In this document: positions 43,086 to 52,040 of the stretch, one piece after another
Layout of the letters: every line of letters begins with the position of its first letter
Position numbering within the stretch: position 1 is the first letter of the stretch
Assembly: GCF_049445795.1 (NCBI RefSeq)
Contig: NZ_JBMSDT010000017.1
Location: forward strand, 62,001-126,000
Direction: 5' to 3'
DNA: 64,000 nt
From: Larkinella sp049445795
GTDB lineage: Bacteria; Bacteroidota; Bacteroidia; Cytophagales; Spirosomataceae
Notes under the pieces: generated by a model
Told to the model about the DNA's origin: nothing
What the model saw: only the letters and a program-made list of their open reading frames with translations
Databases searched by the model: none
Translations under genes and position numbers: made by a program

Positions 43086-43775
43086 TCACACCTGCGCCTG
43101 CACCCACTTGTGGTGCTCGCAGCGCTGGCAGGTTGTCACTGGTCCCTGACCGAAGTCGATCACTTGACCGCATTTACAGCAGGCGTATAAACCGGGCTTG
43201 GAAAGGGTTTCGAAGGGCTTTTCCAGAAGGTGGGGCAGAAGGGGCAGACCTGGTTTTATCTCGTCGTCGGCAAAGCGAAAAATACTGACATCACCGTTAT
43301 GCTCCAGAATGGCCGTTCGGACTTGCCCGAGGTGTTCGATGCCGCCGAGCCGAAGTTCGGCAAACAACTCGTCCAGCCCCAGGTCTTCCTCGTCGAAGTT
43401 CTGCACCAGAATGCACCCATTCTCAATGACATAGACTGGGCTACCTTCCAATGACTCCCGAACGGTTTTGTTTTTGTCGGCCAGGCGGGTAAAGAATTTG
43501 TAGCAGAGCATCATCACCACGAACACCACCCCAGCCGTCAGCAACGGAACGTCGTGGTAGAACATCGGGTCACCAGCCGCCGAGCCCAGCCCGATGACCA
43601 GCACCAGTTCAAAAACCGACAGTTGTTTCACTTCCCGCTTGCCCGAAATCTTCAGCGCAAACAGCAGGATCAGAAACATCACGAGCGTCCGCAGGGCCAC
43701 CTCACCGAGGTAGCCCACCGGGAAATCGTGCAAAAAAATGCGCTGCCAGTCAAACGGCTGGACCGGCTCCTTCAT
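43086..43775 (-). CDS. DUF421 membrane protein with C-terminal zinc-ribbon-like tail
   Basis: The 229-residue protein has three N-terminal helices (LRTLVMFLILLFALKISGKR, LSVFELVLVIGLGSAAGDPM) and a soluble DUF421/YetF domain with GSPVYVIENG. The last 35 residues carry CxxC pairs (ACCKCGQ and TCQRCEHH), which look like a small zinc ribbon added to the usual family. The function of DUF421 is unknown. A heptamer repeat element abuts the start codon on its upstream side. Confidence 0.85.
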   Translation of the reverse strand: MKEPVQPFDWQRIFLHDFPVGYLGEVALRTLVMFLILLFALKISGKREVKQLSVFELVLVIGLGSAAGDPMFYHDVPLLTAGVVFVVMMLCYKFFTRLADKNKTVRESLEGSPVYVIENGCILVQNFDEEDLGLDELFAELRLGGIEHLGQVRTAILEHNGDVSIFRFADDEIKPGLPLLPHLLEKPFETLSKPGLYACCKCGQVIDFGQGPVTTCQRCEHHKWVQAQV

Positions 43776-43778
43776 AAA

Positions 43779-43877
43779 GAGTTATGAGTTATGAGTTAAG
43801 AATTAAGAGTTAAGAGTTGGCTCCGCCGTTTCCGATAAAGTGGCAGCGCTTAACTCATAACTCTTAATTCTTAACTA
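43779..43877. repeat. Heptamer inverted-repeat element 4 (GAGTTAA family)
   Basis: Left units GAGTTAT, GAGTTAT, GAGTTAA, GAATTAA and GAGTTAA face right units CTTAACT, CATAACT, CTTAATT and CTTAACT. It abuts the DUF421 start and its right arm encodes the last residues and stop of the small gene at 43864. Confidence 0.88.
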
Positions 43878-44079
43878 CTTTGTTGGCGGTCCGGTCTTTA
43901 CGAATCTTCAGATTTCGGTTAGACGCCCACTCTTCGGCCCGGGCCGTGGCAATTGGAATAGCCCGGTCTTCCGGCATTCCCTCCTTCAGCAGCGCATTCG
44001 CAATCTCGATCGCTTTATTCCGAACCGGTGCCATAAAATTCTTCAACGACACCGGATACTCCTTCTTCGTCCAGGGCAT
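43864..44079 (-). CDS. Small YdaT-like conserved protein, 71 aa
   Basis: The 71-residue protein starts MPWTKKEYPVSLKNFMAPVR and has NKAIEIANALLKEGMPEDRA and IPIATARAEEWA, resembling the small YdaT-type family with DUF2188-like context in Firmicutes and Bacteroidota. I chose the ATG rather than an upstream TTG. It is flanked on both sides by heptamer inverted repeats: element 5 starts five bases before the ATG and element 4 encodes its last residues (VVKN) and stop. Function is unknown. Confidence 0.72.
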   Translation of the reverse strand: MPWTKKEYPVSLKNFMAPVRNKAIEIANALLKEGMPEDRAIPIATARAEEWASNRNLKIRKDRTANKVVKN

Positions 44080-44083
44080 ATCC

Positions 44084-44193
44084 AATTAAAAATTAAAAGT
44101 TAAAAATTAAAAGTAAAACAAGCCCACCAGTGGTTTGTTATCCGGTTTTCTCTGCCACCTCTACTTTTAATTTTTAACTTTTAATTTTTAATT
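44084..44193. repeat. Heptamer inverted-repeat element 5, perfect 32-bp arms
   Basis: The arms at 44084-44115 and 44162-44193 are exact reverse complements built from AATTAAA and AGTTAAA units, with a 46-base loop. The right arm ends one base before the TolC-family stop codon. Confidence 0.95.
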
Positions 44194-45567
44194 CTATTTC
44201 GTTTGTTGCAGAATCTGGCTGCTCAGGCGGAGAAGTTCGATTTCGGCAATTTTTGCGTTGAATTCGGCATCGATCAGGCGGGTTTCCGCGGCTACGGCGT
44301 TGCGCTGCACATCCCGGAATTCCACGGCCGTAGAGTTCCCGACCCGGTACCGCTCAAAAGCGATATCAACATTCTGGTTAGCGATCTTGAGGCTTTCCAG
44401 TTCCAGATTCACCAAAATTAGGCTATTTCGGTATTGCGAGTAAGTCTGTTCCAGCGCCTGTTGCAGCAGCAATCGTTGATCAGATTCCTGGTATTCTGTA
44501 ATCAGAGCGTTCGTCTGGGCGTTGGCAACAGCCCGACGCTGAGCGAAACCGGTAAAAATGGGAATACTGGCTTGAATGCCGTACTGAAGCGCGTCGTTGC
44601 GGGCGCTCCGCACCCCAAAACCGCCCTGGTTGTCGATGGCCGTAAAGTTGTATCCGCCCACCAGGTTAACGACCGGCAACCGCTGCGACCGCGCCAGCCG
44701 GATGTTCAGATCGGCTACCCGGCGATTCAGCGATGCCGCAATCAACTGCGGGTTGTTGCTCGTCAGCGATTGCCGAAGCTGGTCGATCGACAGGTCCGGG
44801 TTGACAATGATCGTATCCCGGACGGCAAATTCGGTAGCCGGATCGCGGACAATCAATCGATTCAGCAACACTTTCGCGTTTCGAACATTTTGCTGCTGCG
44901 TCACCAGGGCCGAACTATCGGCGTTGTAATCGACCTGGGCACTCAGGAAATCGACCCGCGAGCGCGTGCCGACTTCAAAGTTAGCCCGCGCCAGTTCGAG
45001 CCGTTCCCGGGAAATATCGAGCGCCTGCCGAAGCGAAACCAGTTGTTGCAGTTGCCGGATGACGTCATAGTAGGCCGTGGCCACATCGGCCGCCGTCGCT
45101 TCGACGTTGGCCCGGGTATTGGCTTCGCTGACCTTCACCACTTCGCCCAGCCGGTCGTAGGCGATGAAGTTCCCGAATCCGTTAAAAACCGTCCAGTTCA
45201 TGGCCACCCCCACCTGCGTGTTTCGGTTGGTTATTCCATAGAGATTCTGTGGAGGGCGCAGGCCATCGAGAAATTCCTGCCGAAGATTCTGTAAGTTGCT
45301 GTTGTTGGTTAGGTTACCCGTCACGTTCGGGAAAAAACTGGCTTTGGCGGTTTTGTAATCGGTACGGGCAATTTGCTCCTGTGACTTGAAAAGGCGAATC
45401 TGGTAGCTCTTCTCAAGCGCGGCTGAAATGGCCTCCTGCAGTGTCAGTGTGGGGCCCTCCTGCGTGATGACCGAGGACCGGCGGTTTCGGAGCAGAAGCG
45501 ATTGGGTGGATTGCGACCAGGCGGTGAAGAACGATATACAAAGGGTTAGGCTTAGAAGAAAGCGCAT
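44194..45567 (-). CDS. TolC-family outer-membrane efflux protein
   Basis: The 457-residue protein has a signal peptide (MRFLLSLTLCISFFTAWS) and two OEP repeats of long helices (ALEKSYQIRLFKSQEQIA; QALDISRERLELARANFEVG; YRVGNSTAVEFRDVQRN). It forms the outer-membrane channel of a tripartite pump. No HlyD or inner-membrane pump gene is adjacent, so it may serve several exporters and could complement the peptide exporter at 8293 (inference). Confidence 0.92.
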   Translation of the reverse strand: MRFLLSLTLCISFFTAWSQSTQSLLLRNRRSSVITQEGPTLTLQEAISAALEKSYQIRLFKSQEQIARTDYKTAKASFFPNVTGNLTNNSNLQNLRQEFLDGLRPPQNLYGITNRNTQVGVAMNWTVFNGFGNFIAYDRLGEVVKVSEANTRANVEATAADVATAYYDVIRQLQQLVSLRQALDISRERLELARANFEVGTRSRVDFLSAQVDYNADSSALVTQQQNVRNAKVLLNRLIVRDPATEFAVRDTIIVNPDLSIDQLRQSLTSNNPQLIAASLNRRVADLNIRLARSQRLPVVNLVGGYNFTAIDNQGGFGVRSARNDALQYGIQASIPIFTGFAQRRAVANAQTNALITEYQESDQRLLLQQALEQTYSQYRNSLILVNLELESLKIANQNVDIAFERYRVGNSTAVEFRDVQRNAVAAETRLIDAEFNAKIAEIELLRLSSQILQQTK

Positions 45568-45709
45568 TCTGGTATTATTTTTAGGTAACTGACCTTCAAA
45601 ATTAAAAGATATTCTGTCATTCCTGGTATCCCGGAATTAGATTTGGAGGGAATTCTTTTTAACCGAACCGTACCGAAACTTCTACCTTGTACCTGATCAA
45701 AAAGGACTT

Positions 45710-47347
45710 ATGCGCTACCGTAACTTTCTTACCGGTTTTTGCCTGCTCGGATTGATCGCCTGTTCCTCAAAAAAACAGGGGGATATCCTCATTCACAACG
45801 CCACGGTTTACACCGCCGACTCGGCCTTTACAACCGCTCAGGCGTTTGTGATCAAAGATGGAAAATTCCTGGCCGTTGGCTCGTCCGAATCCCTTCTGAA
45901 CAACTACACTGCCGATAGCGTGATCGATCTGCGGGGCCAGCCGGTTTACCCCGGTTTTTACGATCCTCACGCCCATTTTCTCGGCTTGGGCCAAATGCTC
46001 GACCAGGCCGATTTAGTTGGTACAAGTTCGTACGACGAGGTTATCCAACGACTCAACGCTTTTCACAAAAGAAATCCGACTGCCCTCTGGCTCATTGGGC
46101 GGGGCTGGGATCAGAACGACTGGCCGGATAAGCAGTTTCCGACCAAAGAAAAGCTGGATGCGGCTTTTCCAAACATACCAGTTTGCCTCACTCGGGTCGA
46201 TGGGCATGCGGTAGTGATCAATTCGAAAGCCCTGCGGCTGGCGGGCATCACCCGAAATACCAAAGTTCCGGGGGGCGAAGTGGTCTTAACCGGAAATGAA
46301 CCGACGGGCGTGCTGGTCGACAACGCGATGGGCTTGGTTCGGCGTGTCATTCCGCAGCCCGACGCCCAGGACAAGGAACGCCAGTTGCTGGCCGCTCAGC
46401 AGGTCTGCCTGTCGCTGGGCCTGACGACGGTTTCCGATGCCGGGCTCGACCGCCGGGATATTGAGCTGGTGGAGCGGCTTCAAAAGGAGAACAAATTAAA
46501 AATCCGGGATTATGTGATGATCAGCCTCGGTGAACCGAACCTGGACTACTACCTCAAACGCGGCCCGTTTCAGACCGACCGGCTAACGGTGCGTTCGTTT
46601 AAACTCTACGCCGACGGGGCGCTGGGCTCGCGCGGAGCCTGCCTGCGGAAACCGTATAACGACCGGCCCGAAACCGGCGGTTTTCTGCTCCTGAGTCCGA
46701 ATGAACTGGAACGGGCGCTGACCTTGCTGGCGAAGAGCGAGTTTCAGGCCAACACGCATTGCATCGGCGACTCCGCCAACCACCTGATTCTGGACCTATA
46801 TGGTAAACTCCTGAAAAAGAGCAACAACCGCCGGTGGCGTATTGAACACGCCCAGGTCGTGTCGCCCGATGATTTCTGGAAGTTCAACCGGTATTCGGTG
46901 ATTCCGTCAGTGCAACCCACCCATGCTACATCCGATATGTACTGGGCCGCCGAGCGCGTGGGGCCGGTGCGGGTGAAGGGGGCGTATGCGTACAAGGATC
47001 TGCTGAAGCAAAATGGACGGATTGCGTTCGGAAGTGATTTTCCGGTCGAAGCCGTCAATCCGCTGTACGGTTTCCACGCGGCCGTGGCCCGGGTCGATGC
47101 GCAGGGCTTTCCGGCGGGCGGTTTTCAGATGGAAAATGCCGTCGACCGGGCTTCGGCCCTGAAAGCCATGACAAGCTGGGCGGCTTTTGCTAATTTTGAG
47201 GACCACCTGCGCGGCAGCATCGAACCCGGCAAACAGGCTGATTTTGTCGTTCTGCAACAAGATATTATGAAAATCCCCGCGACCGAACTCCGCAAAGCCA
47301 CCGTCTTACAAACCTGGGTGGGTGGTGAAAAACTGTTTCAAAAATAA
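45710..47347 (+). CDS. Amidohydrolase-family lipoprotein (YtcJ-like)
   Basis: The 545-residue protein has a lipobox (LLGLIAC at about residue 19) and the amidohydrolase_3 fold with HAHFLGLGQM near residue 90, FKLYADGALGSRGAC, THCIGDSANH and GSDFPVEAVNPLYGF. Such enzymes hydrolyse amide or ester bonds using one or two metals. The lipoprotein signal places it in the envelope. The substrate is unknown. Confidence 0.9.
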   Translation: MRYRNFLTGFCLLGLIACSSKKQGDILIHNATVYTADSAFTTAQAFVIKDGKFLAVGSSESLLNNYTADSVIDLRGQPVYPGFYDPHAHFLGLGQMLDQADLVGTSSYDEVIQRLNAFHKRNPTALWLIGRGWDQNDWPDKQFPTKEKLDAAFPNIPVCLTRVDGHAVVINSKALRLAGITRNTKVPGGEVVLTGNEPTGVLVDNAMGLVRRVIPQPDAQDKERQLLAAQQVCLSLGLTTVSDAGLDRRDIELVERLQKENKLKIRDYVMISLGEPNLDYYLKRGPFQTDRLTVRSFKLYADGALGSRGACLRKPYNDRPETGGFLLLSPNELERALTLLAKSEFQANTHCIGDSANHLILDLYGKLLKKSNNRRWRIEHAQVVSPDDFWKFNRYSVIPSVQPTHATSDMYWAAERVGPVRVKGAYAYKDLLKQNGRIAFGSDFPVEAVNPLYGFHAAVARVDAQGFPAGGFQMENAVDRASALKAMTSWAAFANFEDHLRGSIEPGKQADFVVLQQDIMKIPATELRKATVLQTWVGGEKLFQK

Positions 47348-47400
47348 CCACCGTACCCGAAAACGAAGCGTCGTTTTCCGCCTTTTGACCGATTCGTGCC

Positions 47401-48231
47401 ATGCAGCCCACTCTACACACCCACTCGGCTTCGACCCATTCGATCCGCCGGAATCTATACCGGATTCTGGAGACTTCGTCGGGCCGAAAACGGGGCATCA
47501 GCCTGGTATTTAACCTGTTTTTATTTATCTTGATCGCCCTAAACGCGCTGGCGATTATCCTGCACACCGTGCCTTCCCTCCACCAGAAATACCACCGGTT
47601 TTTCGTGGAGTTTGAAATTGTTTCGGTAATCTTATTTACCATCGAATACCTATTACGGGTCTGGGTTTGTGTTGAAAACGAAAAATATCACCACCCGGTT
47701 TTTGGCCGTCTGCGGTATGTGCTCTCCACGACGGCACTCATTCACCTATTGGCCATTCTGCCGTTTTACGTCACGCTGTTCCACACCGATCTGGCCCTGA
47801 TTCGGCTTCTTCGCATTTTCCGGATTTTCCGTTTGTTCCGGATCACGCGCTATTCCAAGGCTTATCACGTCATTCAAAGCGTGGTGGAAGACAAGAAAGA
47901 AGAACTGGTGCTGAGTGTGTCGTTCCTGCTGTTTATGCTGGTGATCATTTCGAGCGCCATGTACTACCTCGAACACGCGACGCAGCCGGAAGCATTTTCG
48001 AGCATTCCGGCCACGCTCTGGTGGGGCATCAATGCGATGGCAACGGTCGGGTACGGCGACATTCATCCCGTGACACCGTTGGGGAAACTGCTGGCGGGGA
48101 TTACGGCGGTGATGGGAATTGGGTTATTTGCCCTGCCGACCGGTATTCTGGCTTCCGGTTTCGCCGAACACATCCGTTCCCAGAAAACCGTCCGCAAACA
48201 CCATTGTCCGCATTGTGGGAAGGAACTGTGA
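47401..48231 (+). CDS. Voltage-gated potassium channel, six-helix type
   Basis: The 276-residue protein has six helices, an S4 voltage sensor with repeated Arg (RLLRIFRIFRLFRITR at about 135-150) and the filter TVGYGD at 215-220. This is the Kv-type bacterial channel. The C terminus adds HHCPHCGKEL, a CxxC motif that could bind zinc or sense redox, which is unusual. Its stop lies just before heptamer element 6. It forms a tetramer in the inner membrane. Confidence 0.94.
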   Translation: MQPTLHTHSASTHSIRRNLYRILETSSGRKRGISLVFNLFLFILIALNALAIILHTVPSLHQKYHRFFVEFEIVSVILFTIEYLLRVWVCVENEKYHHPVFGRLRYVLSTTALIHLLAILPFYVTLFHTDLALIRLLRIFRIFRLFRITRYSKAYHVIQSVVEDKKEELVLSVSFLLFMLVIISSAMYYLEHATQPEAFSSIPATLWWGINAMATVGYGDIHPVTPLGKLLAGITAVMGIGLFALPTGILASGFAEHIRSQKTVRKHHCPHCGKEL

Positions 48232-48235
48232 AAGA

Positions 48236-48316
48236 GAATGATGAATGATGAACGTAAAGGTGATTCTCAGTCCGGCACTTTTACATTTATCATTCATCAT
48301 TTATCATTCATCATTC
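48236..48316. repeat. Heptamer inverted-repeat element 6 (GAATGAT family)
   Basis: Left GAATGAT, GAATGAT and GAACGTA units face a right arm of TTTATCA and TTCATCA units. It lies between the K+ channel stop and the convergent M48 stop. TGA stops occur in several frames of each arm. Confidence 0.85.
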
Positions 48317-48321
48317 CAACG

Positions 48322-49104
48322 TTACTGCCCTTTGTACTTCGCAATGGCTTCCTTGATCCGCTCGATGCGGTTATCGGGGTCGGGGTGGCTGCTCATGAAT
48401 TCGGAGGGGCGGTTGGGACCTCCGGCAGCTTTCAGCACTTCCATGACGTCGATCATGGCTTCGGGTTTGTAACCACTTTCGATCATCCACCGAACCCCCA
48501 ACTGATCGGATTCCACTTCATCGTCACGGCCATATTTGAGGTTAATCAGGTTCGCAACGTAGCTGGCAATGGCCGCGTTCCGGCCCGGAGAGTTGGGGTC
48601 TTCCGTCGCGATGGCGGCTGCACCGGCCAGGCCCTGGGTGAGCTGTTGTTTGGAAATCTGCTCAGCGGAATGTCGCCCGACCACGTGCGTAATTTCGTGG
48701 CTCAGCACACCCGCCAACTGATCTTCGTTCTTGAGCTTGTCGAGCAAAGCTGCCGTAATGAAAATCTGTCCACCCGGCACCGCAAAGGCATTCACGGTGC
48801 GGTTATCGGCCAGAACGTGAAAGTCGAACTGGTAAGGACTATTCTTCACACTGGTCGAATTGACGATTTTCTGACCGACACGCTTGACGGCCTGCTGCAC
48901 CTTTTCGTCGGGGTATAAACCGCCGAATTCCTGGGCCATCTGAGGAGCACTTTCCAGCCCAAGCTGAACCTCCTGTTCGGGCGTCAGGCTAATGTGTTGT
49001 TTTTCACCCGTTACCGGATTTTCCTGCGTATTGGTGAAATAGGTAAAGAGGGCCACGACGGCCATTACCAAACCAATTAAAACTTGTGTGATTCGTGAGC
49101 GCAT
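48322..49104 (-). CDS. M48-family metallopeptidase
   Basis: The 260-residue protein has an N-terminal anchor (ITQVLIGLVMAVVALFTYF) and the HExxH zinc site HEITH at 136-140 with the third ligand in DDEVESDQLG near residue 196. It resembles the BepA/HtpX-like M48 peptidases of the envelope that degrade misfolded outer-membrane proteins. The Pro-Asp-rich end (HPDPDNRIERI) is typical. It converges on the K+ channel gene. Confidence 0.93.
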   Translation of the reverse strand: MRSRITQVLIGLVMAVVALFTYFTNTQENPVTGEKQHISLTPEQEVQLGLESAPQMAQEFGGLYPDEKVQQAVKRVGQKIVNSTSVKNSPYQFDFHVLADNRTVNAFAVPGGQIFITAALLDKLKNEDQLAGVLSHEITHVVGRHSAEQISKQQLTQGLAGAAAIATEDPNSPGRNAAIASYVANLINLKYGRDDEVESDQLGVRWMIESGYKPEAMIDVMEVLKAAGGPNRPSEFMSSHPDPDNRIERIKEAIAKYKGQ

Positions 49105-49351
49105 GATCGGAGAGCGTAATGAGGTTCTTCTTTAGTCGTATACTAAACCAAAAAGGTACGAAAAGTTCTTACAGACCTTTGAGGATTGAAAACAAGGCGC
49201 TAACAACCAAATAGTTACACTAAAAATAGGCAATCGATCACACCCGTCGGGTGCAGACTACCTGCCGTGTTTCTACAGTCTGACGGTCTGCCTGCGGATT
49301 GCCTCGTGGTTCGGTATGTAAAGCCGGCTGCGCTAAAACGTTTGGGCGTCC

Positions 49352-49379
49352 CGAAACGATACGCCGGTTCATCGTTTCG
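49352..49379. other. 9-bp inverted repeat upstream of SAM hydrolase stop
   Basis: CGAAACGAT faces ATCGTTTCG across 10 bases in the gap after the SAM hydrolase-like gene. A nearby CACCCG/CGGGTG palindrome and a weak GGCAATC/GATTGCC pair form a larger but imperfect fold. No clear role. Confidence 0.35.
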
Positions 49380-49390
49380 AACCTTCTGCA

Positions 49391-50287
49391 TCACTTTTCA
49401 ACCTCGATACGCCAGTCCGGGCCACTACTGACTTTGTATTTTTCGGCGAAATTACCCATGTTCACCGCTACCGAAAAGTTGAGTAAACTGTTAAAGTAAG
49501 CCACATTTTCTCCTTCGTTCGACTCGCCAAACGTGTTGACTAGCGCCACCCGGTCGTCAAAAACTTTTTCGGTTTTGGAATAAATGCGTACCTGCACCTT
49601 AGCGCCGGTTTTTACCCCGAGCTTCGTTACCAGCGGTTTTGGAATGTTGCTCCAGACGTTCCCGTATTGCACATCCAGCACCGGTATGGTTCCTTTCAAA
49701 ATCCCTTTTTCAAGCACCGGTTGCTGATACGGAATCTTTTTAACTTCCGGGGGTAATTTTCGGCCAACCTGCACAAACGTGATGGCCCGGGCGGCCAGCC
49801 GGGCACCCGTGTACGCATAAACGTCGCGGCCGTGAAAGGTATAGGACTCGTCGGAATTGCGCAAGCAATTGACCGCTTCGTCGATTTCACGCACCTCCCG
49901 GATGCCCATCTTTTCGGCAATCAGCGTGAGGGTTCCGTTATCGGGCGTCACAACATAATGGCCCGATTGCGTCAGCAGAACCACCGATTTCCGGTCGGTG
50001 CCTACGCCCGGATCGCAAACTGACACGAACACTGTGCCTTTCGGATAATACGGGGCCGTTTGCAGGAGTCGGTAGGCCGCTTCCCAGATGTTGTAAGCCG
50101 GTATTTCGTGGGTCAGATCAAAAATTTTGAGGTTTGGCGACACGCCCATAGCAACCCCTTTCATGGCCGAAACCGCTCCGTCTTTAAGCCCGAAATCCGA
50201 TTGAAACACCAAAACGCCGTTCTGGGCAAACAGCGTCGTGGCCATTAGCCAACCGTGGATCAAAAACAAAGCGGTTTTTCGGTTCAT
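49391..50287 (-). CDS. SAM hydroxide adenosyltransferase-like protein (DUF62 family)
   Basis: The protein is 298 residues from the ATG at 50287, chosen as the start of the signal peptide (KTALFLIHGWLMATTLFAQ). It belongs to the S-adenosyl-L-methionine hydrolase/halogenase family, with FQSDFGLKDG, HEIPAYN, VSVCDPGVGTDR and TPDNGTL motifs. DUF62 members cleave SAM with water or halide. The signal peptide is surprising for an enzyme whose substrate is cytosolic, so the exported form may work on another nucleoside. Confidence 0.88.
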   Translation of the reverse strand: MNRKTALFLIHGWLMATTLFAQNGVLVFQSDFGLKDGAVSAMKGVAMGVSPNLKIFDLTHEIPAYNIWEAAYRLLQTAPYYPKGTVFVSVCDPGVGTDRKSVVLLTQSGHYVVTPDNGTLTLIAEKMGIREVREIDEAVNCLRNSDESYTFHGRDVYAYTGARLAARAITFVQVGRKLPPEVKKIPYQQPVLEKGILKGTIPVLDVQYGNVWSNIPKPLVTKLGVKTGAKVQVRIYSKTEKVFDDRVALVNTFGESNEGENVAYFNSLLNFSVAVNMGNFAEKYKVSSGPDWRIEVEK

Positions 50288-50296
50288 GGTAGTACC

Positions 50297-50355
50297 CACG
50301 GACTAAAGTCCGTGAGTTGCTAATTAGTCAATGTGATAGCTAAAACTCACGGACT
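50297..50355. repeat. AGTCCGTGAGTT inverted repeat
   Basis: CACGGACT at 50297 faces AGTCCGTG at once, and AGTCCGTGAGTT (50307-50318) faces AACTCACGGACT (50344-50355). It lies between the SAM hydrolase start and the esterase stop and ends next to the same GGGGCCGCCCG block found in element 2. Confidence 0.7.
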
Positions 50356-50378
50356 AAACGGGGCCGCCCGGCGGTCCG

Positions 50379-51677
50379 TCATTTCGCACTGCCTTTCAAC
50401 TGCTGCACCAGCCAGTTGGTCATCAACTCGGTTTGTTCGGGGTAAGTCCAGTGGCCGGTATCCTCACGAAGTTGAAGCTGTTTCGGGGCTGAAATTACAT
50501 TATAAGACGCATACATCGACGTGGGCGGACAGGTTTCGTCGTTGAAACCCCAGGAATAATAGCCGGGCACCTTCACCAGCCGGGCAAAATTGACGACATC
50601 ATAATACGCGACGGTTTTGATTTTGGCGGGGGTGTTGTTAAACGCCAGCGCCTTGCCGGTAAACAGATGCGGCCATCCGCCCGCCCGGTTTTTCAAATAA
50701 CCGGTCATGTCCGACAGCGCCGGGTAATACGCGCCCAGCCATTTCACGCGGCTGTCGAGTCCGGCCGTAATGATGGACAAGGCTCCACCCTGACTCCCGC
50801 CCGTTACGGCCAGGTTCCGTCCGTCGTACTGTGGCAGGCTGACCAGAAAATCATTGGCACGTACACAACCCAGGTACACCCGTTTGTAGTAATACCGGTC
50901 GCGGTCGTCGAGGTTGATGTTCATGTAGCCACTCAAAGCGCCCGCGCTCAGGTTCAGGTAAACCGCCGGATCAAGGTTGACCGGAATTCCGTGAATCCCG
51001 ATCTCGAGCGTAATCATTCCTTTTTCAGCATCAGTAATATTGCCGCCATACGGCCGGATGCCCGCACCCGGCACCCGCAGCAAAGCCGGATACTTCCCCT
51101 CCTGCTTCGGCACGCAAAGAATCCCGTACAATCGCGAATTGGCGTAATTCTGAATATTGACGTGGTAAACATTCACCTTTTCGGTGCAACGCTCGGGCAT
51201 CAGCGTCATCCGGGCGTCGAGCGGAACGCGACTCAGCTCGGCTTTGGCGCTATCCCAGAACATCTGAAAATCAGCCGGATTGTCAACCGTCGGGGTAATT
51301 TGCTCCGGGCTAAAACCGGCCGTCGCCAGGTTCCGGTAGGTTTTACCGTCGATGTCGGTCGTGGCCACGCAGCGCAGAAAACCGGGTGCCTTCATCGTTC
51401 CACCCTCGACGGTGGTCGTACCGTTCGCCAGGGTGACGGTTTCTTTTTTCGTGGGCTCCATTTTCTCCGGCCCGATTTCGTACCGGATTTTAGCGCCTTT
51501 AATCGGGTTGCCGTTTTGCAGCACCGAGATGGTAAACTTCACCGGCTCGCCCGGTCGGTACTGCCAGTTGATGTGATCCGGGGCTACCACAATTTTAATC
51601 GGTCGTTCGGCGGGTTGGGCGAAAGTTCCGAACAGGACAAACAGGTTCAGGAAAAGCAGTAAGGAGTATTTTTTCAT
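50379..51677 (-). CDS. Acetylxylan esterase / cephalosporin-C deacetylase-like
   Basis: The 432-residue protein has a signal peptide (YSLLLFLNLFVLFGTFAQ), an extra N-terminal Ig-like domain over about 25-120 and an alpha/beta-hydrolase domain with nucleophile S295 in GGSQGGAL, Asp in WGFNDETCPP and His in DTGHWTYP. It belongs to the AXE1-like esterases that deacetylate polysaccharides. Together with the nearby GH20 it suggests glycan degradation. Confidence 0.9.
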   Translation of the reverse strand: MKKYSLLLFLNLFVLFGTFAQPAERPIKIVVAPDHINWQYRPGEPVKFTISVLQNGNPIKGAKIRYEIGPEKMEPTKKETVTLANGTTTVEGGTMKAPGFLRCVATTDIDGKTYRNLATAGFSPEQITPTVDNPADFQMFWDSAKAELSRVPLDARMTLMPERCTEKVNVYHVNIQNYANSRLYGILCVPKQEGKYPALLRVPGAGIRPYGGNITDAEKGMITLEIGIHGIPVNLDPAVYLNLSAGALSGYMNINLDDRDRYYYKRVYLGCVRANDFLVSLPQYDGRNLAVTGGSQGGALSIITAGLDSRVKWLGAYYPALSDMTGYLKNRAGGWPHLFTGKALAFNNTPAKIKTVAYYDVVNFARLVKVPGYYSWGFNDETCPPTSMYASYNVISAPKQLQLREDTGHWTYPEQTELMTNWLVQQLKGSAK

Positions 51678-51784
51678 ACGAAAGCAGACATTGAGATAAT
51701 TTTAGCAATTTGTGTTGGTAAGGCGAAAATCTGCATTCTCTACCGATTTGCCTGTACGAACTTTCCATCCTGACCAGATCATTC

Positions 51785-52033
51785 ATGAACGACATTACAA
51801 CCCGCTACACCAATGGCGAAATCACCGTTGTCTGGAAACCATCTATCTGTATGCATTCCCGGCGCTGTTTTACGGGCTTACCCCAGGTTTTCGATCCCGG
51901 AAAACGCCCCTGGGTGACGATTCAGGGCGCCACTTCCGAGCGAATTATGCGTCAGATCGACCAATGCCCTTCCGGAGCCTTGAGTTATGACCGAAGCGAT
52001 GTCGAAGGGAATGGTAATTCATTGGGAAGGTAG
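51785..52033 (+). CDS. Small iron-sulfur or divergent 4Fe-4S mono-cluster protein
   Basis: The 82-residue protein has the YjdI-like (Fer4_19) layout with C22, C28 and C61 (SICMHSRRC and DQCPSGALS), so it probably binds a cluster for electron transfer. With three Cys visible the fourth ligand may be His24 or another residue. It stands alone and converges on GH20, with a shared terminator. Confidence 0.85.
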   Translation: MNDITTRYTNGEITVVWKPSICMHSRRCFTGLPQVFDPGKRPWVTIQGATSERIMRQIDQCPSGALSYDRSDVEGNGNSLGR

Positions 52034-52040
52034 AAAACAA

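Noticed and set aside
44194..45567. TolC as a member of the peptide-export operon
   Set aside because: It is over 30 kb away, on the other strand, with no shared control element. It is only mentioned as a possible partner.
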